The translations under genes and the position numbers were made by a program. The notes beneath the pieces are model-generated. The model did not search any database and was not told the DNA's origin. It worked only from the letters and a program-made list of their open reading frames with translations. A stretch of 64,000 nt of DNA from Campanula takesimana (taxonomy: Eukaryota > Streptophyta > Magnoliopsida > Asterales > Campanulaceae), in NCBI GenBank assembly GCA_026119855.1, contig JAOWBW010000486.1:744001-808000 (forward strand), written 5' to 3'. Numbering within the stretch: the first letter of the stretch is position 1; each line of letters opens with the position of its first letter. Positions 34,791 through 45,899 of this stretch are shown one piece after another.

Positions 34791-37700
34791 TTAACGAGAC
34801 TTACCCGAATTGAAAAGCCACGGATATTTCTTCTCTATCTCAACTCGAAGCTCCCACGTCGATTCCTCAACATTGTGATTCCTCCAAAGAACTCTAACCA
34901 ACGGAATGCTTTTGTTCCTCAACTCTTGGACTTTAAAATCAAGAATCCGAACCGGTCGTTCCTCGTAAGTCATGTCGGGCTCTATATCCTCTGGTACCCT
35001 TGCTAAAACGTGAGAAGGATCATGAACATACTTCCGAAGTATAGAAACGTGAAAAGCATTATGTAACCGGTCCAAAGAAGATGGTAACGCAAGACGGTAT
35101 GCTAGAAGTCCCACTTTCCCCAAAATCTCAAACGGTCCAACAAACCTCGGAGCCAATTTACCCTTCTTCCCGAACCTTCGGATACCAACCTTCGGAGACA
35201 CCTTCAAGAACACAAAATCTCCGGTCTGAAAACTAAGATCTCGTCTTTGATGATCGGCATAGCTCTTCTGTCGACTCTGGGCTGTTTTCAATCGATCCCG
35301 AATAATTTTAACCTTTTCCACCGAGTCCTGAACCATGTCAACACCCCAAAGTTTTGCTTCCCCAACCTCGTCCCAACAAATAGGTGACCGACATTTCCTC
35401 CCATACAAAGCCTCATACAGTGCCATCTGTATACTCGACTGATAACTATTATTGTAGGCGAACTCTGCAAGCGGTAAATGTGTATCCCACGAATCTGGAA
35501 AGTCAACTGTGCAAGCCCGTAACATATCCTCGAGAATCTGAATGGTTCTTTCAGACTGACCGTCAGTCTGAGGATGAAATGCTGTGCTAAACCTCAAATC
35601 GGTACCCAAAGCCTTCTGTAACGCTTGCCAAAATCGGGATGTAAACCTGGGATCTCTGTCTGACACAATACTAACTGGAACACCATGTAATTTGACAATC
35701 TCATGAATATACAAATTCGCAAGTTTCTCCATCGAATAGGAAATGTCAATGGGTAAGAAATGAGAAGATTTAGTCAATCTGTCCACGATCACCCAAACTG
35801 CATTGAACCTCCTTCGAGTCCTGGGTAGTCCGGTTACGAAATCCATCGTAATGTGTTCCCACTTCCACTCGAGTATCTCAAGAGGCTGAAGTAGACCTGC
35901 GGGTCTCTGATGCTCTGCTTTAACTTGTTGACAGGTCAAACATTTCGATACATAATCTGCAATTTCCCTCTTCATGTTAATCCACCAAAATTGTTGTTTT
36001 AAATCCGGATACATCTTCGTACTCCCGAGATGAATGGTATACCGGGATTTGTGACCCTCGTCAAGAACTCGCTGTTTAATCCCACCGATATCCGGCACAC
36101 ACAATCTGCTACGGTAAGTCAACACTCCCTCGGAGTCAAGCTGGAAGTCCACATACTGTCTATCCCGAGCATTATCCATAATCTTCTTCAACTCTGGGTC
36201 CTCCTTCTGAGTATCCTTTATTTGTTGAATTAATGTGGGAAATACATTAAGGTTCGCAAAAATAACTCCACGCTTCGACTCTTGGGGACGCCAATCCCGA
36301 ACATCCTCTAGCAATTTCCATTCACGAATCATCATTGATGCCACATAAGACTTCCGACTGATCGCATCAGCTACCACATTTGCTTTACCCGGATGGTACG
36401 AAATGGTGCAATCATAATCTTTTAAAAGCTCCATCCACCTACGCTGACGGTTATTCAATTCCTTTTGAGAGAAGAGGTATTTCAAGCTCTTGTGATCGGT
36501 AAAAATCTCAAACTTCGCTCCATATAGGTAATGCTTCCACTTATGCAACGCAAAGACTATCGCAGCCAACTCCATATCATGAGTAGGGTAATTCTGTTCA
36601 CTAGGGGTTAACTTCCTCGAAGCATACGCAATTACTTTCCCATTCTGCATCAAAACACAACCCAAACCCTCTTTCGAAGCATCACTATAAATTACTAAGT
36701 CGTCATTTCCATTAGGTAACGCAAGAATAGGAGCCGTAGTTAATCTTTTCTTTAATTCATCAAAGCTACTTTGACATTTTTCACTCCACACAAACGGTAC
36801 ATCCTTCCGGGTCAACTGAGTCATCGGAGTAGCAATCCTCGAAAACCCTTCTATGAATCTTCTATAATACCCGGCTAAACCCAGAAAACTTCTGATCTCG
36901 GTCACTGTCTCGGGTCTCTTCCAATCCACTATGGCTTCTATCTTTGAAGGATCCACAGAAATCCCATCTTTAGAAATAACATGACCCAGAAATGAAACCT
37001 TCTCGAGCCAAAATTCGCATTTACTAAACTTCGCAAACAACTGCTCCCTTCCAAGAACTGATAAAACTGTCCTCAAGTGTTGCTCGTGCTCCTCTCGAGA
37101 TTTAGAGTAGACAAGAATGTCGTCGATGAAGACCACCACAAACGAATCAAGATAAGGATGGAAAACCCAGTTCATCAAATCCATAAATACGGCAGGTGCG
37201 TTAGTCAACCCAAACGGCATAACCAAGAATTCATAATGACCATAACGAGTGTGGAAAGCAGTCTTCGGAATATCCTCCGATCGAATCTTCAACTGATGGT
37301 ACCCACTCCTCAAATCAAGTTTAGAAAACACAACTGAGCCTTGAAGTTGGTCGAACAAACCATCAATATGCGGTAGCGGGTATTTATTCTTCACCGTTAC
37401 TTGATTCAACTTCCGGTAATCAATACACAATCTCAAAGAACCGTCTTTCTTTCGCACAAACAATACCGGTGCTCCCCACGGGGAAACACTAGGGCGGATA
37501 AACCCTCGATCAAGCAACTCTTGCAATTGAACCTTTAGTTCCTTCAACTCTGCGGGAGCCAACCTATACGGTGCCTTCGAAATCGGAGTTGTACCCGGCC
37601 AAAGGTCTATACAAAACTCTATCTCACGATCTGGAGGCATATCATATTCAGAAGAGAAAACATCGGGAAATTCTCTAACTACCCGAACACTCTCCAACCT

Positions 37701-38336
37701 AGGGGATTCTTTCCTAGTATCAAGCACACTAGCCAAGTACCCCTCACAACCACGGTGCAACAATCTCCTAGCTTTCACATAAGAAATGATACGAATATTC
37801 CTACCCAAAGGCATAGCCTCAAAAACAAATTTAGGCATATTGGGGATAGAAAAAGTAACAACTTTCTTACGACAATCAACAGAAGCATGAAACTTGATCA
37901 ACCAATCCATACCCAAAATAACATCAAAGTCTTGACTAGGAAGGACTACCAAGTCCGCACACAAGACACGACCACATATAAGCACATCACAAGCACGAAA
38001 TACTCTATCGGTCACCAAACACTCTCCCATAGGAGTTGACACCTCTAACACATAGGGCAAAGACTCAGATGCAGCATTTAGTAAAGAAGCAAATTGCACA
38101 GAAATGTAAGAATGAGATGATCCTGGATCTACTAACGTACGCGCGCTCACATTAGATATAGAAACAATACCTCCAATCACTGAGGGATCATCTGCCTGAT
38201 GCTGATTCATTGTAAACACTTTTCCTTGGACCTTGGGCTTCCCCGTAGCATCCCTTTTCTGACCCTGTGGAGCCCCAGCTCCTACCCCAGTCGGTTGACC
38301 CCTGCCTCTAGTACAATCCCTTGCAAAATGCCCCAT
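34791..38336 (-). CDS. Tekay pol: protease, RT, RNase H, integrase, chromodomain (1181 aa)
   Basis: The first Met (38336) lies within the second half of the gag knuckle (MGHFARDC); the frame is open upstream to 38540, so translation in the living element came from gag. Protease LVDPGSSHSYIS (Asp 70), RT with KLDLRSGYHQL and FIDD (403-406), RNase H with YSDAS (Asp 552), DMELAA and FTDHKS, integrase with a zinc-binding CLTC site, ITMDFVTGLP, VSDRDPRF and FHPQTDGQSER. The last 57 residues (1125-1181, EERPVRILDF to the end) resemble the chromodomain-like tail (VLWRNHNVEESTWE) of Tekay/Del chromoviruses, thought to direct insertion to heterochromatin. No internal stop. With gag broken it could act only in trans. 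Confidence 0.92.
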   Translation of the reverse strand: MGHFARDCTRGRGQPTGVGAGAPQGQKRDATGKPKVQGKVFTMNQHQADDPSVIGGIVSISNVSARTLVDPGSSHSYISVQFASLLNAASESLPYVLEVSTPMGECLVTDRVFRACDVLICGRVLCADLVVLPSQDFDVILGMDWLIKFHASVDCRKKVVTFSIPNMPKFVFEAMPLGRNIRIISYVKARRLLHRGCEGYLASVLDTRKESPRLESVRVVREFPDVFSSEYDMPPDREIEFCIDLWPGTTPISKAPYRLAPAELKELKVQLQELLDRGFIRPSVSPWGAPVLFVRKKDGSLRLCIDYRKLNQVTVKNKYPLPHIDGLFDQLQGSVVFSKLDLRSGYHQLKIRSEDIPKTAFHTRYGHYEFLVMPFGLTNAPAVFMDLMNWVFHPYLDSFVVVFIDDILVYSKSREEHEQHLRTVLSVLGREQLFAKFSKCEFWLEKVSFLGHVISKDGISVDPSKIEAIVDWKRPETVTEIRSFLGLAGYYRRFIEGFSRIATPMTQLTRKDVPFVWSEKCQSSFDELKKRLTTAPILALPNGNDDLVIYSDASKEGLGCVLMQNGKVIAYASRKLTPSEQNYPTHDMELAAIVFALHKWKHYLYGAKFEIFTDHKSLKYLFSQKELNNRQRRWMELLKDYDCTISYHPGKANVVADAISRKSYVASMMIREWKLLEDVRDWRPQESKRGVIFANLNVFPTLIQQIKDTQKEDPELKKIMDNARDRQYVDFQLDSEGVLTYRSRLCVPDIGGIKQRVLDEGHKSRYTIHLGSTKMYPDLKQQFWWINMKREIADYVSKCLTCQQVKAEHQRPAGLLQPLEILEWKWEHITMDFVTGLPRTRRRFNAVWVIVDRLTKSSHFLPIDISYSMEKLANLYIHEIVKLHGVPVSIVSDRDPRFTSRFWQALQKALGTDLRFSTAFHPQTDGQSERTIQILEDMLRACTVDFPDSWDTHLPLAEFAYNNSYQSSIQMALYEALYGRKCRSPICWDEVGEAKLWGVDMVQDSVEKVKIIRDRLKTAQSRQKSYADHQRRDLSFQTGDFVFLKVSPKVGIRRFGKKGKLAPRFVGPFEILGKVGLLAYRLALPSSLDRLHNAFHVSILRKYVHDPSHVLARVPEDIEPDMTYEERPVRILDFKVQELRNKSIPLVRVLWRNHNVEESTWELRVEIEKKYPWLFNSGKSR

Positions 38337-38540
38337 TTGACCACAATTGGTACACCTGCCCTGTTTCTTCCAACACCGGTCCTCTGAATGACCTTCCTTT
38401 TGGCAATAGGAACAAAGTCTCCTATTTTGGTTCCCTGGGTTCCCGGCAGTAGTACCCGGGTTCCTTGGGATTAGTTGCCCTCGGGACTGAGATTGTCCCC
38501 CAAAGTTACCTCGGTTATCAATCCTTGGTTGTGACTTGCT

Positions 38541-39265
38541 CTACGCTCCATGCTTACTCGGGTTAGCTACCTCGGTCTTCCTCTTATGTTCCCCAATATC
38601 TTGCTCTATAAGATAGGCACGGTCTACCGCATCCTGGAATGTCACAATCCTCTGGGCTATAAGCTGAGTACGGATAGAAGTCTTCAAACCCCAGATGAAT
38701 CTCATACTTTCTGTTCTTCGGTCCTCACAAGATAGTCACAATACCGGGCTAATTCTGTGAACTTAGCCGAGCACTGAGCTATAAACAACAAACCTTGCTC
38801 CAAGTTGAGAAGCTCGATCTCCTTTCGGTTTTGATCTACTACCGGAATGAAATGCTCTTTGAACTTCCGCACAAACAATTCCCATGCATACACTGTGTGG
38901 GTATCATCCCAACTCGCCTTAACTCCTTTCCACCAATGCTCGGCAGCCCCAACCAATTTATAAGCCGCAAACCGGACCCTATCCTCGTCCTTGCACCCAA
39001 ACACATCATAGATTTTCTCCATAGACTCAACCCATAGTTCGGCCTTCTTCACATCGGGCTCACCATCGAACTCTGCCGGTTTCAGTTTCAAGAATTGCTC
39101 CGAACCATATCGGGGTGGTGGTGCTTGCTCTAATCTCGGTCCTTGGTCATGAATTGCCTTCATGGCCGCCTCAAACATGCCTTGGAACATAGCACGGTTC
39201 TCTTCCCGAAGATCATTCTGATTCTAAGCCCCACTAGAACCTTCACCCGTTCTTCTTCTAGCCAT
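38541..39265 (-). pseudogene. Tekay gag, broken
   Basis: ATG at 39265 gives MARRRTGEGSSGA and then TAG (39224-39226). The same frame continues to 38702 through the capsid core (KPAEFDGEP, AAEHWWKGVKASW, FKEHFIPVV, LARYCDYLV). Near 38702-38705 one base is missing, shifting the frame; the next frame (RFIWGLKTSIRTQ) runs to TAG at 38541-38543. The CCHC knuckles (CSYCQKEGHSEDRC, CTNCGQMGHFARDC) lie beyond, in the pol frame. Both TAGs could come from CAG by one C-to-T change. Gag would form the particle. Confidence 0.85.
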
Positions 39266-39371
39266 TGTGAATAATTACCTGCATAAAACATCAACCGTTA
39301 CTCACTCCGAACACAGCTACCCTCCTAGGTCATACTAGTCCACCTAGACTTATACTTAGAGCTAAACCATA

Positions 39372-39383
39372 GCTCTGATACCA
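39372..39383 (-). other. Primer-binding site of Tekay element
   Basis: TGGTATCAGAGC on the minus strand, two bases from the 5' LTR; initiator tRNA-Met type. Confidence 0.9.
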
Positions 39384-39385
39384 AC

Positions 39386-41663
39386 TGTCGCGACCCCGAC
39401 CTCGCGGGCCCGGAGTACGCGTGCTGGACGTCGACTTTAAACAATAAACACTAAATTTATGAAGATAAAAATTTTCCTTTTATACCAAAAGATGATAACA
39501 CAAAGTTTTGAAATCCAACTTGAACAATAAAATATAAACTAGTGTAAGCTCCATAAGCTTACACCCAAAATAATAAATATACAAATTCTAGTGACGTCAA
39601 GTTTGGTACAACTATTCCCCAAAAAGGTTACACATTTATATAATGTAAACCCACCAATAACAACTTGCCCCAAAAGCTCAACCCTCGCGACGTCCTCCTC
39701 GTGATCAGCGAGTCTAATTCTTTCCTCCTAGGGGGGGTTAAGGAAAAACAAAGATAAAAGAAAGGGGGTGAGATAAATCTCAATAAGTCACTAATGCAAC
39801 TACATGACATGCTATGATGCAATAATCAATAATAAATCACATAGCACATAGTAATTATCATTTAACAGATAGCAGCGGAAATAAACAAGTAACAAAGGAT
39901 ATTAGCCAAGGTTTCCCAACTGATAGAACCAAATAAAGGTCGCTGCACAGCTTCAACAATCAACAATCAACATCTTCAAAGTAGCATGAAAGCTTGAAGA
40001 GAAAACCCCCGGTACCAGAACCAATAATAATAAAGGGACAGTGACACACAGTCAAAGCCCAAAAACCAACAGCTAAAATGCTCACAAAGGGGCTAGCTCA
40101 TCTCACATCCAAGGCCAATCTGGAGGAGGGAAATAATGGGGGAAAACAATAGTCAACATCATAATGGACTTGGCTTGTGCCATCATAATGTTTCGCATCG
40201 CCCGAAACACACACAATTACCAGCTGGGCTTTCAAGTAAAGGCTAAGTAATAAAATACTAGCACCATAAACAACTAATGATTCCAAAGTAGGGAACCATA
40301 CCAAGTGATCTCCAATAAGATGAAATGAACCAACAACAACAAGTTAAGTGTTCCAATAAACTCAACCATGATAACACAATTCCCATATCACATTCAATCT
40401 CAAAGGATCCAGTTAACTCAAGAACACAACCAAAACTACTCACTCATCTCGAAGATCTCAAGGAGAGCTTTAAAACGATAATTTATACACCTAAAACGGA
40501 GTCCGAATGAGCAAGATATGGCCCTCGAAAGATTGGACAAAAAGGGGAAATAAATTTCACAACAGGGGAGAGGGTGCGCGCGCCTCCTATGGGAGGGTGC
40601 GCGCGCCTCCTGAAGTTAGAAGGAAATTGCGCCAAAAGGTAAGTGAGGGTGCGCGCGCTTCAAATAAAATGGTGCGCGCGCTTCAAGACAACAGAAGGTG
40701 AGATTTTTGGAACAGAAAGGGGTGCGCACGCCTCCCTTGAAAGGGTGCGCGCGCCTCCTTTGATCAGAAGGTTAGGTTGCAAAAGGGCATAAGGGTGCGC
40801 ACGCCTCCCTTGAAAGGGTACGCGCGCCCCCTTGCCCGGAGGGACAAATTCCAGCCAAGCTCCTGGGTTCTTCAAAAATGTTCTTGCCCAAATCACAAAA
40901 TCCTCACCATCTCACAAATACTTGAAATCAAGACTTACAATAAACACAACTATGGACCAAAACAACTTATAGACTTGAAATGGGGCTAAATAACAACATC
41001 TAGAAATCCAAAACAAGGTTCAAATCCCAACCTTCATAATATCGCAAAAATCAACCAAAATCCAAATGAGTTCCAAACTCAACCAAAACACCATATATAT
41101 CAACAAAGCATCACACCAACATGTTATGAACAATTCTAGCATAAATGGGGGAAGAGTAACTTACCCGGATTTTCTCAGACGGAATTCAAATATTCTTAGC
41201 TTCCTACGATCCTATCGACGATCTAAACACATTTCATAAAATGAGAAATAAGAAAAGATGAGGGGAAGAGGATGAAAATGAAGAGAGAAGGGAGAGAGAG
41301 AAATCTTACCTTTTTGAGCTATGGAAGAGAGAGAGAGAGAGAGAGTTTGCTGGGAATGGGAATAGGGTGAGGGAGAGGTGAGGGAGAAGAGAGGGAGTAG
41401 GGAGATGATTATTTTAGAAACATACACTTAGGCCCCCTCCCCACTAACTACACAAACTCAATACTTCCTACTAACAACTAAGACCAACTAATACTACACT
41501 AGCACAAATGACCCAAATAAAATGCTAGACATAATTTATTATAACACATAAAATGCACACATAAATTATTAATTAAATAATAATTTAAACAATTAAATAA
41601 GAAATAAATAAATAATTAAATATTTATTATTAGAAAATAGAGGCGGGTTTTCGGGTCGTGACA
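39386..41663 (-). repeat. Tekay 5' LTR (2278 bp)
   Basis: Intact TGTCGCGACC...GTCGTGACA. Its partner, with Copia-1 and one CATCT removed, is 2279 bp. Confidence 0.95.
40482..40840 (-). promoter_or_regulatory. Tekay LTR promoter: GGTGCGCGCGCCTCC boxes plus TATA
   Basis: On the minus strand TATAAAT is at 40488-40482. About eight GTGCGCGCGCCTCC-like boxes lie upstream at 40571-40835, in an otherwise A+T-rich LTR. Confidence 0.55.
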
Positions 41664-41679
41664 TACCCATCATTGCGAT

Positions 41680-42790
41680 CCATTTGGGTCTACCCTTCAT
41701 CTCGACCCGCTTTGGTCAAAATCCCACCATCCTTTGGCCTCTTAGGACAACTTTATCTACCTTTGACCTCCTAGGTCAACCTTTGACCGCCTAGGTCAAC
41801 CTTCCCAACCTTTGACCTCCTAGGTCAACCTTATCTACCTTTGACCTCCTAGGTCAACCTTTGACCCCTTAGGTCAACCTTATCCGCCCTTCACCTCTTA
41901 GGTCTACCCTTGACCGCCTAGGTCAACTTTATCCGCCTCCGACCTCTTAGGTCAACCCTTGACCACCTAGGTCAACCTTATCACCTCAGACCTTTTAGGT
42001 CAACCCTTGACCTCCTAGGTCAACCTTATCACCTCCGACCCCTTAGGTCAACCCTTGACCTCCTAGGTCAACCTTATCACCTCCGATCTCTTAGGTCAAC
42101 CCTTGACCTCTTAGGTCAACCTTTGACCCCCTCGGTCAACATTATCACCCGTTGACCTCTTAGGTCAACCTTTGACCTCCTAGGTCAACCCAATCACCTT
42201 TGACCTCTTAGGTCAAACTTGGACTCCTAGGTCAACCTTATCCGTTTTCGACCTCTTAGGTCAATCTTTGATTCCATAGGTGAACCCAATTACCTTTGGT
42301 CTTAACCCGCTTAGGTCGAACCGTCATCTTGACCCACCTAGGTCATTATTTGACCCACCGTCGTCCAGACCAACATAGGTCAACCCGTTTAGGTCCAACT
42401 TGTCCGTCTTAGGTTAAAACTACCCCTTCACCTTTGACTCGTCAAGGTCAACCCGTGACCCACTTAGGTCGACTTACCTATCTTGGATCCATCTAGGTCA
42501 ATCTCCAACCTTCCTTAGTCCACCAACCCGAATAGGTCAACCTTTGACCCGCTTAGGTCAAACCATGCCTATCCCATTTAGATCATCCCATAGGCAACCC
42601 GTTACAACCCGCTATCTTGATCCATTCACCATATAGGTCAATCCAACCTTTTCTCAATTAGGTCGACCTATCCTACACCCATCTAGGTCAACCCACCATT
42701 ATTGTCACATTCTAGCTTGAACCACTTCTTGTCTCAAACCTTAGGTCAAACCTTAGGTCAAACCTTAGGTCAAACCATACCCGACTCAAT
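41680..42790 (+). repeat. GACCTCCTAGGTC / GGTCAACCTTTGACC array in X2
   Basis: About 40 degenerate units of 20-30 bp. Two inverted repeats alternate, GACCn(3)TAGGTC and GGTCAA-n-TTGACC. CTTAGGTCAAAC at 42735-42775 is a clean three-unit run. The start of X1 (about 150-240) has the same type of text. Confidence 0.8.
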
Positions 42791-42905
42791 CAAAACCAAC
42801 TCCTATAGGTCTTCCTCACCCATGCTTGACCAAGGACCGAGTCATCTCCCTCTTTTTGACCCCTATGGTCATCTCTCACCTCTTTTTAAAAGTCTAACTT
42901 GACTC

Positions 42906-42987
42906 GAACTACGGCGACATGAGCCTCCTATTGTATGGGACCTCTCCCTCATGGTAAGGGGAACGTAGGCAACTTCGGCCCGGTCAA
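42906..42987 (+). other. Structured motif A, copy 6 (expanded form)
   Basis: Helix 1 CTACG/CGTAG with a long inner hairpin (CTCCC to GGGG); GAC/GTC for helix 2. Same position before the gag-like start as copy 1 in X1. Confidence 0.5.
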
Positions 42988-43137
42988 ACTTTCAAATTTT
43001 TGTCAAAAATGCATTTCAAAACGTGGAGACCGACTCTTTTCCAAAAGCGATTGTATAACGATGCCTTATCATTAAATATGAATCTAATTTAAATTCAACG
43101 ACCTAATTCATCTACAACCATTAAAAAATCCTGCATC

Positions 43138-43792
43138 ATGTCGGCTGCAAGGAACATCGAAGTTGCAACTGAAGCTGCTACCCAAGATCCCGAGACAATC
43201 CTCTACACCGGTACTGCTCTCAGTAAACAAGCATCCCACTTCGAAGCCATCCTCGATGAACAAGCAATCCACTTTAAGGCCATTCTCAACGAGCAAGAAA
43301 CACACTTTCAGAAGGAGATGCATAAGACCCTAAGAAATATCGAGAGGCGCCATTTGTCTGACATTCGTGGCGTTTATGATTACCTCAGCCGAGTTCTCCC
43401 TCTTGCTCAATTTCAACACCCGTACGCTCCTCAAATGTACGGGCCGCCACAGACTTTCCCCGTCGGGATGCCTCCTATGACTACTCATCAACAAGGGGTA
43501 CCGGTACCTAAATCACCCTCAAAGACAGTTCGTGAAAGGAAGGACGAGCGCGAATTCGATGACTTAGGTATGCCGTTAGCCAAATTATTCAAAGGTTTGG
43601 TTCGAGCCGGCAAGCTGGCTCCTCTACTCAACTATGAACCAAACAGGGTAAGACCAGACTTGGATCCCTCCAAATACTGCAAATACCACCAGTAAATTGG
43701 GCATGACACTGAAGGTTGCCTCCAATTGAAAAGGAAGATCCAAAGCCTCATTGATAGCGGAGCCATCACCCGCGATAGGAATGCATGGGCGT
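43138..43792 (+). pseudogene. gag-like protein of X2
   Basis: ATG 43138 opens MSAARNIEVATEAATQDPET, then three 11-residue repeats (ALSKQASHFEA type), then a Pro/Met/Gly-rich linker shared with X1 (YGPPQTFPVGMPPMTTHQQG), a basic-acidic segment (KTVRERKDEREFDDLGMPL) and the knuckle-like KYCKYHQ...GHDTEGC array. A TAA at 43693-43695 falls inside the knuckle where X1 has a Tyr codon. After it the frame stays open to TGA at 43790-43792. The C-terminal part resembles the Y1 gag tail; no capsid core is present. It is the only coding remnant of the 12-kb element. Confidence 0.65.
43216..43314 (+). repeat. In-frame 33-bp repeat, 3 units
   Basis: Three coiled-coil units, against seven in X1. Confidence 0.85.
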
Positions 43793-44728
43793 GAGCAAAG
43801 TCCAAACAAGAAAGAGCAAACTGGGTCTACCCCCTTTAAATAATAAATAAAAAGGGCCATTCAGTCTTCTTAGGTTCTAGAGTGTCTTTAGTCAAAAGTC
43901 CACCTTGGACTATCTTTGTTTCTTTAGTAAAAGTCCACCCCGGATTAGTCGTTTTTCTTTCAAATAATAAAAGAGTCTTTATTTCTTTTCTCTCTAGACT
44001 TGAGACATAATCTTGCATAAATCAATTCCATGAAAATTGTCTTATTCACCATCTTCACTTGATTGCTATATCTTTATATGATGAATTAATCTTAATCTTA
44101 CTCATTAATGACGACTCATTAAAAGGTAAATGGACCCACAAACCATTCACATAACTAAGTACACAATTAGCTCAAGATAACAAATGTTTTGACCAATTGG
44201 GATGAACGAATCACTTTCTCTTCTCTCTACATTCTACCCCCATACACTCTCTCTACACACTCACCCCTTGTACACCCTTCATGTACACTCTCTATATACA
44301 CCTTCTCCCATACACTATCCTCATACGCCTCTCATCCCACCATTAGACCCCTTTTCCATACGGTCATGACAAAGAAATGGACTGCGGTTGCTCATCATCA
44401 AATAGACATCCATGCTGCCACAATTTAAGGGGTTGTTTGTTCCCTTCATAAGTACTACATGCCGATACACCGGGGCTGTCCGTATCCCATCGAAAATATA
44501 AAAGGAATGTACGAGGTCATTTATGCCATTAATAGGTGCACGTGATAATCTGATGGAGCTCTACCGGTGAAGATCAAGGGGCTAAGATGCCCGCCACCAG
44601 CAAAAGGCCGCTTGAACTATAAGGAGGCTACCTCGCAATCGAGAGAGGCGAAAGAAAACTAGGGGCTCGTCTTGCCCAATGTTTCATGTACAAATGTATA
44701 TATATATATAAAAAAAAAAAGGGGGGCT
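43793..44728 (+). other. X2 non-coding stretch after gag-like ORF
   Basis: It matches X1 1350-2179 block by block (TTTCTCTCTAGACTTGAGAC, pyrimidine-rich CTCTACACACTC-type text, a short TA run at 44697). No gene is supported. Confidence 0.5.
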
Positions 44729-44761
44729 CGCTAGGTTGAAACCCAAAAGGGCGACCTAGGC
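44729..44761 (+). other. Structured motif B, copy 3
   Basis: Outer CTAGG/CCTAG, inner CCC-AAAA-GGG. Confidence 0.55.
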
Positions 44762-44792
44762 AAAAGTTAGAGCATTGCACAAAAGAGAAGCC

Positions 44793-44826
44793 CGCTAGGT
44801 TGAAAACCCGAAAGGGCGGCCTAGGC
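44793..44826 (+). other. Structured motif B, copy 4
   Basis: Outer CTAGG/CCTAG, inner CCC-GAAA-GGG, a textbook GNRA loop; 31 nt after copy 3. Confidence 0.65.
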
Positions 44827-45110
44827 AAAAAAAGGGTGTGCACAAAGAAATAAAAGAAAAATAGAAGGGGCTATCACCATAGAAAAATAAAAGTCCCATT
44901 TTCTTTTCACTTCAAATGTTCTATTTTTCTTTCTTTCCCCACAAAGAAGATTAACACGGCAGCAGCAGCCCATGACATCTAGAATGGAGCAAGCCACAGC
45001 AATGAGCTACAATGATGCAGCCTGCCTCGACAAGGAACAACTCACCTCAGTTAAACGAACCTCACACCTCTAAACTCAACCCCAACTTCATCATCATCCG
45101 GGCCTCCCCC

Positions 45111-45172
45111 GAACTACGCGGACCTGAGCTTCTCACCTTGAGGAGAACGTAGGCAACCTTAGGGTCCGGTCC
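45111..45172 (+). other. Structured motif A, copy 7
   Basis: Helix 1 CTACG/CGTAG, helix 2 GGACC/GGTCC, helix 3 TTCTC/GAGAA, helix 4 ACC-TTAG-GGT; all four helices form. Confidence 0.65.
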
Positions 45173-45631
45173 AAAATATACACAACCCACCTCGTAGCCA
45201 ATTTTCCTTCTCTTCTCTATTGCCCCATATTTCTACTCCTGACTTCTTCACTCACAATTGATCAAAACATTTATTATTTCGAGACTACTTGTGTAAAACA
45301 TAATCATAAGATGCATAACTAATCAACGAGGTCCATTCTCGAGCAATCAAATGAGAATCTTGAATAAAACAATTTTCAAATGTCTCGACAAGTCTTCCGT
45401 TCTACAATCTAGGAAAGAGCTAAACACTTACTTTCTGTCAAGCAGGGGCTTCCTCCCTTTTGTATATATATACACTCAGTTGCCCAAAGAGTCAAAATGT
45501 GAGTACTATCTCTCTCTCTCTTACTCTCCCCAAAATGCCCCCGCATGTTTTCAAACAATTCTTTTTTCCTTTTTTGAGTCGATTGAATGATTTCAAAAAA
45601 AAATAAAAAATGATGACGTAAAAGAGATGCC

Positions 45632-45665
45632 CGCTAGATTGAAAACCCGCAAGGGCGGTCTAGGC
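45632..45665 (+). other. Structured motif B, copy 5
   Basis: Outer CTAGA/TCTAG, inner CCC-GCAA-GGG. Confidence 0.6.
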
Positions 45666-45899
45666 AGAAAAAAGGGTGCGTCTTAAAGGAGGTAGGATAC
45701 CCCGCTCTACACCCTTATCGAACTAGGGCTTCCCCAACAGAATGGGTCGACTATGTGGTCTCCCAAAGAATACCGAGGCTTCAACAAGGATGTACCCCTC
45801 ATCGTCAAACTCTGCACATGACGAACACTTTGAATTTGTTAGAATCATAACTAATTATAAGGCATCTTTATAAAATCATAACACTTTCAAAAGTATTCT

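Larger units (their letters stand above)
23986..41663 (-). mobile_element. Tekay-type chromovirus (Ty3/gypsy), nested in X2
   Basis: LTRs of about 2.28 kb flank gag and a complete pol with an integrase chromodomain-like tail. The TSD TACCC is present at 23981-23985 and 41664-41668. The PBS is tRNA-Met type and the PPT is at 34757. Without the Copia-1 insertion the element is about 9.2 kb. The two LTRs show scattered substitutions (for example GACCCC/GACCTC near the start), so it is older than Copia-1. Confidence 0.95.
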
